The notes beneath the pieces are model-generated. The model had not been told where the DNA came from and did not search any database. It worked only from the letters and a program-made list of their open reading frames with translations. The position numbers and the translations under genes are program-made. From Candidatus Syntrophocurvum alkaliphilum (GTDB taxonomy: Bacteria; Bacillota; Syntrophomonadia; Syntrophomonadales; Syntrophomonadaceae), in NCBI RefSeq assembly GCF_009734445.1, contig NZ_CP046457.1:992001-1056000 (forward strand): a stretch of DNA of 64,000 nucleotides, in the 5' to 3' direction. Shown piece after piece: positions 1-9,001 of this stretch. How positions within the stretch are numbered: position 1 is the first letter of the stretch; each line of letters starts with the position of its first letter.

Positions 1-912
1 CTAGAAAAGATTTTTGATGCATATCACCAAGCTGAAAATAATATAAACATAGGTTCTGGTTTAGGATTAAGCATTTGTAAACAATTATGTGAAATGATGG
101 GGGGTAAAATTTGGGTAGATAGTGAATTGGGCATAGGCACTAAGTTTTTTTGTTTAATTCCTTTTAAAATTGGTGCTGAACCAGAAGAAGAATTAATGAA
201 TGCAAATACTGATAACATAATAAATACTGAAATTTATTTTAAAAATATTCTTTTAGTAGAAGATAATGAAGTCAATAAAAAAATAATTTCATATATGCTT
301 AAAAAGGCTAACTTTAATGTCACAATTGCAAGCAATGGAAAAGAGTGTTTGGAAATATTGGAAAAATCAAATGATTATGATTTAATATTAATGGATATGC
401 AAATGCCTGTAATGGATGGTTATGAAACAGTACAACATATCAAAAATAACAATAATTATAATAATATTCCAGTAATTGCTCTTACAGCATTTGCCTCCGA
501 AGATGATACAAATAAATGTTTAGTAGCTGGATGTGATTATTATTTATCTAAACCTATATCTTTTAAGGAACTTTACAAAGCACTACGAATGTTTGTTAAA
601 AGCGATAAAAGTAAGAATAATTTAAATGATAATCATGATTTATTAGCTCATTTGTTACCTGAATTTATAGAAAGTATGGAAGAATTATTAAACCAATTAT
701 ATGATGCAATAGAACATAATGATTTAGAAAATATTAAAAGTATTTCACACGACATTAAAGGCACAGCTGGTCTGTATGGGTATAAAGAATTATCAAGCAT
801 AGCAGATAAATTGAATACATTAACACGAAACAATAAAACTGAATTTTTAAATTCACTTAGTAACCAGTTATATAAAAATTTAGAAAAAATAAAGACCTCT
901 AGAAAAGACTAA
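1..912 (+). CDS. Hybrid sensor histidine kinase, C-terminal part (5' end outside window)
   Basis: Reading frame 1 is open from the first base, so this is the last ~303 residues of a larger hybrid kinase. The fragment begins inside the ATPase domain (F-box IFDAYHQAEN, then G2 box GSGLGLSICKQL, residues ~5-45). It continues into a receiver domain (residues ~82-200) with acidic residues in LLVEDNE, phospho-acceptor Asp in LILMDMQMP (~132) and the conserved Lys in YLSKPIS (~184). It ends with an Hpt domain whose histidine is in SHDIKGTAG (~250). This is the ATPase-REC-HPt order of multistep phosphorelay kinases. The sensor and dimerisation domains are not visible, so the signal is unknown. It is the only gene on the plus strand and converges on the EF-G gene. 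Confidence 0.93.
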   Translation, partial: LEKIFDAYHQAENNINIGSGLGLSICKQLCEMMGGKIWVDSELGIGTKFFCLIPFKIGAEPEEELMNANTDNIINTEIYFKNILLVEDNEVNKKIISYMLKKANFNVTIASNGKECLEILEKSNDYDLILMDMQMPVMDGYETVQHIKNNNNYNNIPVIALTAFASEDDTNKCLVAGCDYYLSKPISFKELYKALRMFVKSDKSKNNLNDNHDLLAHLLPEFIESMEELLNQLYDAIEHNDLENIKSISHDIKGTAGLYGYKELSSIADKLNTLTRNNKTEFLNSLSNQLYKNLEKIKTSRKD

Positions 913-927
913 AGGTCTTATTTTTTT
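892..927 (+). terminator. Rho-independent terminator after the hybrid kinase
   Basis: AAGACCT and AGGTCTT form a hairpin that overlaps the kinase stop codon and is followed by a run of T. AT-rich flanks on the other side could let it also stop the converging EF-G transcript. Confidence 0.75.
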
Positions 928-947
928 ATTTTTTAATTTTTTAATTT

Positions 948-2969
948 TTATGAAGCAACATTTTTACTCTCTTCATAATGTGAAAAGCACATTGAAAATC
1001 CGGCTCTTCCTTGACTTAATGAACGTAATACTGTTGAATAACCAAATAATTCAGCAAGTGGAACACAACCCTTAATAACTTGAGTATTATTTTCGGATTC
1101 CATAGAGTTTAATCTACCTCTTCTATTATTAATATTATTTATAATATTACCTGTAAATTCCTCTGGTGTTGAAATTTCTAATTGCATAATTGGTTCAAGT
1201 AATTTTGGCTTGGCCTTTTTTAGGCATTCCTTGGCAGCATTCAAACCAGCTGCTTTAAATGCCATTTCAGATGAATCAACTTCATGATAAGATCCATCTA
1301 ATAAGGTAGCTTTAACATTTACAACTTGATATCCTTTTACAACTCCTTCTCTTAAGGCTTGTTTTACACCAGCCTCAACTGCAGGAATATATTCTTTAGG
1401 AATAGCTCCTCCAACAATTTTATTAACAAACTCAAAGTCATCACTAGGTTCAAGTTTTAAAACTACATGTGCAAATTGTCCTTTTCCACCAGTCTGCTTT
1501 ACATAACGTATAGATTGTTCCGCTTCTTTAGTTATAGTTTCTTTATATGATACCTCAGGCTGCCCTATATTTATATCTACTTTAAACTCTTTTGCTAACC
1601 TTTCAGCTATAATTTCTAAATGCAATTCTCCCATTCCAGAAATTAATGTTTGGCCAGTCTCTTTATTATAAAGTATTTTAAGAGTAGGATCTTCAGATAC
1701 TATTTTATTTAAAGCTTCTGAAATTCTACTTTGATCAGTTTTAGTTTTTGGCTCAATAGCTATTTGAATTACTGGTTCCGGAAAATCTATTGATTCCAAT
1801 AATATGGGATTATCTTCATCACATAAAGTGTCACCAGTATTTATATCTTTAAGCCCAACTAACGCTACTATATCACCAGCTTTTAGTTCTTCTAATTCTT
1901 CTCTATGATTAGCATGCATTTTTATAATTCTACCTATTCTTTCCTTATTTTCCTTGGTTGAATTATATACATGACTTCCAGAGCTAGCTCTTCCAGAATA
2001 TATTCTTGCAAAGGCAAGTTTACCAACATGTCTATCAACAGTTATTTTGAAAATCAGTGCAGAAAAGGTATTTTGATTTATATTTACATCAACAATATTA
2101 CCTGTTTCTAGTTCATGAGCATCAACTGAATTAACTTCAAGTGGTGAAGGAAGAAAGTTAACTATAGCATCTAACAATGGTTGAACGCCTATGTTACGAT
2201 ATGAACTTCCACATAACACAGGTACTAAATTATTGTTTATGGTATTATTTCTTAAAGCTTTATTTACTAATTCTAAAGGAATATCTTCATTATTATAATA
2301 AAGTTCAAGTATTTCTTCATCTAATTCAGCAATACTTTCTATAAATTTTTCTCTCCATTCTGCTGATTCCTCTAAATAGTTATTCTCTATATCAGTCTCT
2401 ATTACTTGATTACCTAATTCTCCTGAGAAGCTATATTGTTTCATATTAATTAAATCGATAACTCCAATAAAATCATCACCACTAAATACAGGAATGTTAA
2501 TTACTATAGGATTAGACCCTAAACGAGTTTTTATTTGGTTTATTACTCGATAAAAATCTGCACCTACTGCATCAAGCTTGTTTACAAAAGCAATTCTAGG
2601 GACTTTATATTTATCTGCTTGTCTCCAAACGGTTTCAGATTGTGGTTCCACCCCACCTTTAGCACAGAATATAGCTACTGCACCATCTAAAACACGTAAA
2701 CTTCTTTCAACTTCAGCAGTAAAATCCACGTGCCCTGGTGTATCTATGATGTTTATTTCCTTGTTTTTCCATTCGCATTTAGTAGCTGCGGAAGCAACAG
2801 TTATTCCACGTTCTTTTTCATACGGTAGAAAATCCATTATACTTTCACCATTATGAGTTTCTCCTAATTTATGAGTTAGCCCAGTATAATAAAGTATTCT
2901 TTCAGTTGTAGTTGTTTTTCCTGCATCTATATGGGCTATTATGCCAATATTTCTTAGGTTCTCTAACAA
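948..2969 (-). CDS. fusA: Elongation factor G homologue (translational GTPase)
   Basis: An EF-G family GTPase that would catalyse ribosomal translocation. From the chosen start it is 673 residues, with P-loop AHIDAGKT (~12-19), DTPGH (~76-80) and NKLD (~130-133), followed by the usual domains II-V. The start is TTG at 2969: AAAGGAG lies 9 nt upstream and the protein then begins MLENLRNIG, like other EF-Gs. The frame is open to an ATG at 3059, but that would add a hydrophobic stretch not seen in EF-G, and a TATAAT box lies directly in front of it. The switch I segment reads [11 protein letters not shown] rather than the common EQERGIT form, and the gene is not beside rpsL/rpsG/tuf, so it may be a second, specialised EF-G copy. 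Confidence 0.9.
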   Translation of the reverse strand: MLENLRNIGIIAHIDAGKTTTTERILYYTGLTHKLGETHNGESIMDFLPYEKERGITVASAATKCEWKNKEINIIDTPGHVDFTAEVERSLRVLDGAVAIFCAKGGVEPQSETVWRQADKYKVPRIAFVNKLDAVGADFYRVINQIKTRLGSNPIVINIPVFSGDDFIGVIDLINMKQYSFSGELGNQVIETDIENNYLEESAEWREKFIESIAELDEEILELYYNNEDIPLELVNKALRNNTINNNLVPVLCGSSYRNIGVQPLLDAIVNFLPSPLEVNSVDAHELETGNIVDVNINQNTFSALIFKITVDRHVGKLAFARIYSGRASSGSHVYNSTKENKERIGRIIKMHANHREELEELKAGDIVALVGLKDINTGDTLCDEDNPILLESIDFPEPVIQIAIEPKTKTDQSRISEALNKIVSEDPTLKILYNKETGQTLISGMGELHLEIIAERLAKEFKVDINIGQPEVSYKETITKEAEQSIRYVKQTGGKGQFAHVVLKLEPSDDFEFVNKIVGGAIPKEYIPAVEAGVKQALREGVVKGYQVVNVKATLLDGSYHEVDSSEMAFKAAGLNAAKECLKKAKPKLLEPIMQLEISTPEEFTGNIINNINNRRGRLNSMESENNTQVIKGCVPLAELFGYSTVLRSLSQGRAGFSMCFSHYEESKNVAS

Positions 2970-3062
2970 TTTCGTCCACTCCTTTAAATTTAAAAACACA
3001 AAAATAAAGGCAATACCTACAATAAGTAATGCCAATAGGTGAATATTGATTTTTAGCACCTA

Positions 3063-3068
3063 ATTATA
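3063..3068 (-). promoter_or_regulatory. Probable -10 box for the EF-G gene
   Basis: TATAAT on the minus strand preceded by CTG. A TTGACA lies 24 nt further upstream, too far for a standard spacer. Transcription from here gives a leader of roughly 85 nt before the TTG start at 2969 and leaves no room for the upstream ATG at 3059 to have a ribosome binding site. Confidence 0.45.
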
Positions 3069-3153
3069 CAGTTTAAAGGTTTTTTTAATGTCTGTCAATA
3101 ATTTTTTTGCTTCTACTTTTTATAGCCTTTACTTATTTTAAGTGTAATTTTGT

Positions 3154-3711
3154 TTATTTTATAATTGATTCATCTCTTTGAATAGGTTCACCTAAGTACC
3201 AATGTCCTGCTAAAGTATCTATTTGCTCTCCTCCAATTAATAACTTAACCTTTTCTATTTCTTCTAATTCCGTAAGTGAGTTTACTATAGATAGTATAGT
3301 CATTGTTTCTCCTGTTGTTCCTCCCCAATGTTTGGTTCTAAACTCTTCAGTAAAATCTACCTTAGCAATTCCATTAACTATATCTATAGCAAGAAGTCTT
3401 GTTTCAGGAGGAATAGTTGGTCTTAATTCTTCACTTTTTGGACCTTGTATAAGTTCTAATACAATTGCTCCAGCAGGAAATGGATATTTCCCATTTTTTT
3501 TACCTGTAACCATTCTTTTTTCTGGCACCAGATACATAGCTTGATCATCACTAAAATATAAAACGACTTCGTCAGTAATTAATTCTGATTCATCCTCATA
3601 TGGTTCTAGAGGTGGTTGATCATTTGTTGCATTAGTCTGTCCATTACAACCCATTATGAAACCAGCAAACACTATAAGTAATATAAGTGATAAAACTACT
3701 CTTAATTTCAT
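3154..3711 (-). CDS. GerMN-domain lipoprotein
   Basis: A 185-residue secreted lipoprotein. The N-terminus is a signal peptide with a lipobox (GFIMGC, Cys ~22), then a short acidic linker rich in Pro/Glu/Asp, then a GerMN domain (~50-175) with the typical features VVLYFSDDQAMYLVPE, GPKSEELRPTIP, KVDFTEEF and GGTTGE followed by a long helix. GerM proteins act at the cell envelope in sporulation and germination. This one lies just downstream of a two-component system in the same direction, so it could belong to an envelope stress or sporulation response. The exact role is not visible from sequence. The ATG has AAGGGATGAG upstream. Confidence 0.85.
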   Translation of the reverse strand: MKLRVVLSLILLIVFAGFIMGCNGQTNATNDQPPLEPYEDESELITDEVVLYFSDDQAMYLVPEKRMVTGKKNGKYPFPAGAIVLELIQGPKSEELRPTIPPETRLLAIDIVNGIAKVDFTEEFRTKHWGGTTGETMTILSIVNSLTELEEIEKVKLLIGGEQIDTLAGHWYLGEPIQRDESIIK

Positions 3712-3780
3712 TTAAATCTCATCCCTTCAGTTTTCATTTAATTATAAATGATAACTATTACAGAATTATTACATAAGTAA

Positions 3781-3806
3781 AGGTTTCACTGCAAATAGCT
3801 GATTAT
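3781..3806 (+). repeat. Dispersed repeat, remnant copy K (left end only)
   Basis: GGTTTCACTGCAAATAGCTG matches the left terminus of the 227 bp repeat family (copies A-C). It lies 9 bases beyond the stop of the sensor kinase gene. Only about 25 bases remain recognisable. Confidence 0.45.
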
Positions 3807-3815
3807 TTTAATTTA

Positions 3816-5150
3816 TCAACTATTAACAGGAATAGATACTTTTATTGTAGTCCCTTTACCTACCTCACTACTAGCCTGTATATTTCCCCCATGTGCTTCT
3901 ATTATTTCTTTAGCTATACTCAACCCTAATCCAGTTCCTCCCTGGTCACGAGAACGAGCTTTTTCCACACGATAAAATCTATCAAATACATAATCTATGT
4001 CTTCTTTAGGAATGCCTATACCAGTATCTACAATAAATAATTCTACAAAACCATCTCTATCTTGGTTATAAAGTTCAATAGTTCCATTATTATAATTATA
4101 TTTAGCTGCATTTTCAGCAATGTTTATTAAAGCCTCAGTTAATTCTTTTTTGTTACCTACTATTTCTTGATTATTAATTATATTAGTAATAAGGTTTAAA
4201 TTTTTATGTTTACAAATTGGTTTTATAGTAGTTACAACATTTTCTAATAAATCACTAATATTTATAACTTCTTTAGTAAGTCTCTTATTATCATCATATC
4301 TAGCAAGTAATGATATGTCTTTTAGCAACATATCTAGTCTATCTAGTTGGTCCCGTATATCAGCTAAAAAGTCTTTTCTAATTTCTTTATTTTTTTCAAA
4401 ATCATTAATTAAAGAATCAGTAAGTAATATTGCTGAACTTAACGGAGTTTTTAGCTCATGAGATGCATTATGAAAAAACTTTGTTCTTTCTAAATCATAG
4501 GCTTCTAATGAATTACTCATATTATTAAATGAATCAGCTAATGCGCCTAGTTCATCATTGTTATTAATTGATACAGTTAATCCTAGTTCACCTTCTTTAA
4601 CACGATTAGCTGCTGAAGATATATTAATAATGGGATCAGTAATTCTAGATGCTAACCAAAAGCTTATAGCACCAACTATTAGAATTCCAAATAATGATAC
4701 CCAAAGAATTTGTACTCTTATAGCATATATAACATTATATATATCATTAGCAGAAGCAGATATTAAAACAGCTCCTTGTATTTTGTCACCTTTTAATATT
4801 GGAGTTGCCCCATAAATAGCCCATTGATTATCCTCTAGATTATAAATATTAAAGTCACTATTTCCTCTTAATGCTGATACAACCTCTTGGTATTCTAATT
4901 GCCTATTTAATAAATTTTGATCATTAAATGAATCTGCTAATAATATAGAGTTTTCATCAAATATTAATACTCTACTTCTATATTTAGCCCCATATTCTTC
5001 AGATATTAAGCTCAAATAATCTTTATTATTCATATAATGAGCACTATCTGAAGCTATTAAGTTTGCTGATGAAATTATATCATTTCCTTTGTTTTCTATA
5101 GTCATGTTTTCTAATGCTCGTACCATAAAAATGTTTAAGGAGGCAGTCAT
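3816..5150 (-). CDS. Membrane sensor histidine kinase (PhoR/ResE type)
   Basis: A sensor kinase paired with the OmpR-type regulator just upstream. From the ATG it has an extracellular region (~15-140), a transmembrane helix (~150-170), HAMP (~170-220), HisKA with phospho-His in HNASHELKTPLS (~229) and an ATPase domain with N-box NIAENAAKYN, G1 DTGIGIP, F-box and G2 GGTGLGLSIA. The first transmembrane helix is cut by the ATG at 5150: in-frame codons upstream encode KIRWKLLFTYIVVILL, a normal TM1. No ATG, GTG or TTG exists between that segment and the in-frame stop near 5211. The true start is therefore probably an unusual codon (AUA at 5195 is a candidate) or there is a sequence error. Confidence 0.88.
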   Translation of the reverse strand: MTASLNIFMVRALENMTIENKGNDIISSANLIASDSAHYMNNKDYLSLISEEYGAKYRSRVLIFDENSILLADSFNDQNLLNRQLEYQEVVSALRGNSDFNIYNLEDNQWAIYGATPILKGDKIQGAVLISASANDIYNVIYAIRVQILWVSLFGILIVGAISFWLASRITDPIINISSAANRVKEGELGLTVSINNNDELGALADSFNNMSNSLEAYDLERTKFFHNASHELKTPLSSAILLTDSLINDFEKNKEIRKDFLADIRDQLDRLDMLLKDISLLARYDDNKRLTKEVINISDLLENVVTTIKPICKHKNLNLITNIINNQEIVGNKKELTEALINIAENAAKYNYNNGTIELYNQDRDGFVELFIVDTGIGIPKEDIDYVFDRFYRVEKARSRDQGGTGLGLSIAKEIIEAHGGNIQASSEVGKGTTIKVSIPVNS

Positions 5151-5208
5151 AAGTAAAATTACAACAATATAAGTAAAAAGAAGTTTCCATCTTATTTTAC
5201 TGAAACAA

Positions 5209-5880
5209 TCACATCAACTCCCTCATATAATAGCCCACTCCCCATTTAGTTAGAATAAATACTGGTTGTCGCGGGTCATCTTCTAATTTTTCTCTTAATC
5301 TACGAATATTTACATCAACTGTTCTTTCGTCAGCATACTCCATATTCCAAACTAAATCTATTAATTGACTTCTTGAAAAAACCCTTCCTGAATTTTTTAT
5401 AAGTACACTTAATAAATCAAATTCCTTGCTTGTTAATTCTATTTCTGTGTTTCCCTTATATACTGTACGCTTTGCTATATCTACTATTAAATTACCATTC
5501 TTGAAGTTTTCAGTAGGTGTTACACTTCTTCTTAAGACTGAATTTATTCTAGCTATTAGTTCACGTATATTAAATGGTTTTACCATATAATCATCTGCGC
5601 CCATTTCCAAGCCAGCAATTTTATCTAAATCATCTCCCCGAGCAGTTAACATTATTATCGGCATTTTTGAATATTCTCTAATTTTTCTACAAATCGTAAA
5701 TCCATCTATAATAGGTAACATGAGGTCTAATACCATTAAATCATATTTTCCAGTTTTAGCTTCTTTTAATGCTTGTTCACCATCATAAACTCCAAAAGCT
5801 TCATAACCTTCCTGCTCTAGGTTATAAACTATTCCTTTTACCAATGTCTTTTCATCATCAACAACAAGGATTTTGGACAT
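5209..5880 (-). CDS. OmpR/PhoB-family response regulator
   Basis: A two-domain transcription regulator. The receiver domain (~1-115) has the acidic pair in VVDDE, phospho-Asp in LMVLDLMLP (~50), Thr in MLTARG and Lys in MVKPF. The C-terminal winged helix (~125-222) has the typical ELTSKEFDLL and RTVDVNIRRLREKLE motifs ending in WGVGYYM. ATG at 5880 gives MSKILVVDDE; a GTG 9 bases upstream is also possible. The stop codon lies about 60 bases before the kinase ATG, and the kinase's probable TM1 coding sequence begins right after it, so the two genes form one operon. The resemblance to PhoB/WalR regulators is general and no regulon can be assigned. Confidence 0.92.
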   Translation of the reverse strand: MSKILVVDDEKTLVKGIVYNLEQEGYEAFGVYDGEQALKEAKTGKYDLMVLDLMLPIIDGFTICRKIREYSKMPIIMLTARGDDLDKIAGLEMGADDYMVKPFNIRELIARINSVLRRSVTPTENFKNGNLIVDIAKRTVYKGNTEIELTSKEFDLLSVLIKNSGRVFSRSQLIDLVWNMEYADERTVDVNIRRLREKLEDDPRQPVFILTKWGVGYYMRELM

Positions 5881-5990
5881 TATATTCACTCATTTCATAA
5901 TGTTATATATTACATTATACATTTATTACACAATAAATTTAATTTAAAACAATTTTTGTTATATACTGTAAATATATTTATCATAACTAA

Positions 5991-6033
5991 AAAGCTAAAG
6001 GTTTAGCTGTAAGTCTAAAACCTTTAGCTTTTT
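5991..6033 (-). terminator. Terminator, likely bidirectional
   Basis: Inverted repeat AAAGCTAAAGGTTT / AAACCTTTAGCTTT with T-rich flanks on both sides. It lies downstream of the isochorismatase-like gene and upstream of the response regulator. Confidence 0.7.
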
Positions 6034-6085
6034 TCAAATAATTTATTAACTTTTACAAGAAACAAAACTATTACTTTATAAAAAA

Positions 6086-6631
6086 TTATTTAAGTAATGA
6101 TGATATAGCTTTAAATTCTGGGGTTCCAGACTTCTCTAATATGTCAAAAACAATGGTTTCGGCATTTGTTATAACTGCACCAGCTTCTTTCATTAGGTCT
6201 AGACCATTTTCATAATTTTCATCAAACCTAGAACATACTGCATCTTTAACAACAAAAACTTTATAATCATCTTCTAATAAATCTCTTACTGTTTGAAAAA
6301 CACAAATATGTGTTTCACTACCGGTCACAAGTATTGTTTTCTTACCTAATTCTGCTAATTTGTTTTTCATTTCTTCAATTAAAGCTGTAAATGTCATCTT
6401 TTCAATATAGGTACAATCAATGTCTTGATTTATTTCTTCTACTGTAGGACCTAAACCTTTAGGATATTGTTCTGTTATTATAATAGGTATTTGAAATTTT
6501 TCAGCAGTACCTACTAACAAATTAGTATTCTTATACACCTTCTCCTTATCCTTCATTGCTTTCATCAGTTTTTCCTGTAAATCAATTACTAATAATACTG
6601 CATCTTCTTTTTGAAATTTAAATTTAGACAC
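6086..6631 (-). CDS. Isochorismatase-family cysteine hydrolase
   Basis: A 181-residue member of the isochorismatase/nicotinamidase fold. The three catalytic residues can be placed: Asp in LLVIDLQEKL (~17), Lys in YIEKMTFTA (~80) and nucleophilic Cys in VTGSETHICVFQT (~115), the last preceded by the usual Thr-Gly-Ser-Glu segment. The family hydrolyses isochorismate, nicotinamide or similar amides, and the substrate cannot be assigned here. The start is taken as GTG at 6631, with AAAGGAGG about 10 nt upstream. The gene is followed by its own terminator and seems to be monocistronic. Confidence 0.88.
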   Translation of the reverse strand: MSKFKFQKEDAVLLVIDLQEKLMKAMKDKEKVYKNTNLLVGTAEKFQIPIIITEQYPKGLGPTVEEINQDIDCTYIEKMTFTALIEEMKNKLAELGKKTILVTGSETHICVFQTVRDLLEDDYKVFVVKDAVCSRFDENYENGLDLMKEAGAVITNAETIVFDILEKSGTPEFKAISSLLK

Positions 6632-6666
6632 CAGTCAAACGCCTCCTTTTTATTAATTATATAGTA

Positions 6667-6711
6667 GTTTCACTGCAAGTAGCTAAAATTAGCCTAACTT
6701 TCAGTAGAACC
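6667..6711 (+). repeat. Dispersed repeat, short degenerate copy J
   Basis: GTTTCACTGCAAGTAGCTA at the left and CTTTCAGTAGAACC at the right correspond to the two ends of the 227 bp repeat, with the whole middle missing. The structure resembles short copy G. It lies between the zincin gene stop and the isochorismatase-like gene. Confidence 0.5.
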
Positions 6712-6747
6712 AATATTTAGTAGAATACACTGGTAATAAAAGGTTAG

Positions 6748-7104
6748 TTATTTTTTGGGGCGCATGTTTATAAGTTCTTTTAATTCCTGTTCTTCTAAAT
6801 AATTTACTCCTGCTAATGATTCTATATGGTGCTGTAACTCATGAAGTATTGTTTCTTTAATTTCTTCTTCCCATTTTTTTTCATTGCTTTCTTTCAATAC
6901 TGAACAAAAAGAACCATAATAAATAACTATATAGTTTCCCATAAACCCATTCTCAATATATTCACCCATTATGTAAAGACCATCTTCTTTTTTATTATCA
7001 GGCAGTAATGAAAAACCTCCATTTAAATTTATTAAAAATTTTTCAGGAATTGTGTTAATTATATCCTCAGTTAAATCCGCAAATTGTTCAAACGATAATT
7101 TCAC
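6748..7104 (-). CDS. Zincin-like metallopeptidase (PF06262 type)
   Basis: A small 118-residue protein. The zinc site is HELQHHIESLAG (~88-99), an HExxH motif followed by a Glu-rich helix. The N-terminal part (FEQFADLTEDIINTIPEKF) and the central GDYI-like segment (MGEYIENGFMGNYIVIYYG) agree with the Zincin_1/DUF1025 family of minimal predicted metallopeptidases. Function in the cell is unknown for the family. It starts at GTG (7104) after AGGAGGG, 10 bases beyond the rtcB stop, so it is probably co-transcribed with rtcB. Confidence 0.8.
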   Translation of the reverse strand: MKLSFEQFADLTEDIINTIPEKFLINLNGGFSLLPDNKKEDGLYIMGEYIENGFMGNYIVIYYGSFCSVLKESNEKKWEEEIKETILHELQHHIESLAGVNYLEEQELKELINMRPKK

Positions 7105-7114
7105 CCTAACCCTC

Positions 7115-8260
7115 CTAACCTTTCAATACTCCTAAAGGCTTTAATTTTACTAATTTTTTAACTAATTCCGTTTGTTGCTTCAAAACATCTTCAATGTTTT
7201 TATATGCTAATGGTGCTTCTGAGTAATCATTTTTCCATGAACCAAAATAAATACCCTTCATTACTTCATTCGCCATTTCCTCAGTTATACATTTGTTAGC
7301 TTTTTTTCTACTCATTACCCTTCCTGCACCGTGTGAACATGACATAAAGCTTTCAGTATTACCTAATCCTTTCACAATATATGAAGCCGTTCCCATTGAA
7401 CCTGGTATAATCCCTAATTGTCCTTTCTTGGCACTTGTTGCACCTTTTCTATGAATAATTAGTTGGCTATTAAAATGCTCCTCTACAGCAGCATAGTTAT
7501 GTTGAATGTCTATTTTTTGTTGGATTTTGACTGGCCCTACTATATCTATAAATATTTCAAAGACTTTATAAGCTATTTTTGTTCTATTTGCCCGAGCAAA
7601 TTCTAAACAAAAATTCATTGCATTATAATAGTCATTTCCTAGTTCTGTATTTAATGGTAAATATGCTAGATCATATTCTTTAGGTATAGATGAGTTAATT
7701 TTGCGGTTTAATTCTTTTGCTGCATCATTATAGTATTTTGCTACTTTAAGTCCAATATTCCTGCTTCCTGAATGCACCATTAACCAAATATATCCATCAT
7801 CTCCTTTTTGACATTCAATAAAATGATTGCCACCTCCAAGGGTACCTATTTGCTTTTTTGCAGATGTTATTTCTTGGTTTATTATAGGTAAATTCGGTGC
7901 ATTGTCAAAACCATCCCATAGCTGAGGTTTTTTATGGTGTTTAAAACCTAAAGGTATAAATTTTCTACATGTTTCAATAAGGTTTTTTACTTCATGCTGA
8001 GTTATAGTTTTTTTATCTGTTTGTAATGCAATTACCCCACAACCAATATCTACACCTACTGCATTTGGAATTATTACATCCTTAGTTGCTAATACTCCTC
8101 CAATTGGCATTCCATATCCTTCATGCACATCAGGCATAATTGCTATATGTTTATATGCAAATGGATGTTTAGAAAGGTTTATCGCCTGTTGCATTGCACC
8201 TTCTTCAATATTAGAAGTCCATGATTTAATTGGTATACTCCCTATATTAAAAGTTTTCAT
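7115..8260 (-). CDS. rtcB: RNA-splicing ligase RtcB
   Basis: A 381-residue GTP- and Mn-dependent RNA ligase that joins 2',3'-cyclic phosphate and 5'-OH RNA ends. Visible motifs are MPDVHEGYGMPIGGV (~36-50), GVDIGCGV with the metal-binding Cys (~63-70), GGGNHFIE, the HNYA segment, PGSMGTASYIVKG and SCSHGAGR containing the guanylylated His (~324). Start ATG at 8260 is chosen because AAAGGTGG lies 5 nt upstream; a GTG at 8269 falls inside that ribosome site. No archease gene is adjacent. The following zincin gene is only 10 bases away. Bacterial RtcB is usually linked to RNA repair under stress. Confidence 0.95.
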   Translation of the reverse strand: MKTFNIGSIPIKSWTSNIEEGAMQQAINLSKHPFAYKHIAIMPDVHEGYGMPIGGVLATKDVIIPNAVGVDIGCGVIALQTDKKTITQHEVKNLIETCRKFIPLGFKHHKKPQLWDGFDNAPNLPIINQEITSAKKQIGTLGGGNHFIECQKGDDGYIWLMVHSGSRNIGLKVAKYYNDAAKELNRKINSSIPKEYDLAYLPLNTELGNDYYNAMNFCLEFARANRTKIAYKVFEIFIDIVGPVKIQQKIDIQHNYAAVEEHFNSQLIIHRKGATSAKKGQLGIIPGSMGTASYIVKGLGNTESFMSCSHGAGRVMSRKKANKCITEEMANEVMKGIYFGSWKNDYSEAPLAYKNIEDVLKQQTELVKKLVKLKPLGVLKG

Positions 8261-8393
8261 ATATACCACCTTTAATATTAATTTCTTCCTTTATACTATT
8301 TTAAGATTTTTCACACAACAAAACCTTGTTTAGTTATTTATAATTGTAACCTCTAATTTTTTTATAGAAAACCAATACATAAAAATATTCAAA

Positions 8394-8428
8394 AAAAAAC
8401 AGCTGATTATCAAAATCAGCTGTTTTTT
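8394..8428 (-). terminator. Terminator after the stress-protein gene
   Basis: AACAGCTGATT / AATCAGCTGTT hairpin flanked by A and T runs on both sides, just after the stop at 8437. Confidence 0.8.
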
Positions 8429-8436
8429 TAAAATAT

Positions 8437-8913
8437 TTAGTGTACTTCTACATCCTTAGCACCATAATTTTTTAGAGTTTCAGCAGCTCTTTCTGCGGTA
8501 TTTTCATCTGTTTCTAACACAACTAATACTTTACCTTCTTCTACTTTTGATTCATAATGTTCACTACGCTCTTCTGGAATCCCATAATCAATTAATCCCC
8601 CAGCTACTCCACCTGTAACAGCTCCAGCAAGAACGCCACCTAAAGGACCTGCAGCTAATATTGGTCCTATTCCTGGTATTAAAAGTGCACCTGCACCTAG
8701 TGCTAAACCAGCAATACCACCAATAGCTCCACCAGTAAGTGTACCATCTGTTAGGTTTTGGTCATCGTAGCCACCGCCTTCTTGGCCACCTCCACCTTCA
8801 CCTTCTCTAGCTATAATGGATATTTCGTTTTCTGTAAATCCACCATCTCTTAATTCTTTAACCGCTTCTTCAGCTGAACTGTGCTCTTCAAAATATCCTA
8901 TTAATCTTTCCAT
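8437..8913 (-). CDS. General stress protein with glycine-zipper region
   Basis: A 158-residue protein. The N-terminal domain (~1-40, MERLIGYFEEHSSAEEAVKE) is like the general stress protein 17M / YflT-type domain. A Gly-rich hydrophobic stretch follows (~60-115, many GxxxG pairs such as GGAIGGIAGLALGAG), and a short domain at the C-terminus resembles the N-terminal one (VLVVLETDENTAERAAETL). Start ATG 8913 is chosen over an ATG two codons upstream because AAAGGAGG sits 8 nt before it. Such proteins are common in stressed Firmicutes; the molecular function is not established. The gene appears monocistronic with its own terminator. Confidence 0.75.
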   Translation of the reverse strand: MERLIGYFEEHSSAEEAVKELRDGGFTENEISIIAREGEGGGGQEGGGYDDQNLTDGTLTGGAIGGIAGLALGAGALLIPGIGPILAAGPLGGVLAGAVTGGVAGGLIDYGIPEERSEHYESKVEEGKVLVVLETDENTAERAAETLKNYGAKDVEVH

Positions 8914-9001
8914 TTGCATAACCTCCTTTATAAACTTATAAATACTATTCCCCGTATAAATCAAAAGTATTAATAAGTTTTACCTAAAGAAGGTTTTATA
9001 T

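Noticed and set aside
2970-3059. 30-codon N-terminal extension of the EF-G gene
   Set aside because: It is hydrophobic, unlike EF-G, has a -10 box immediately in front of it and no ribosome site, whereas TTG at 2969 has a good one.
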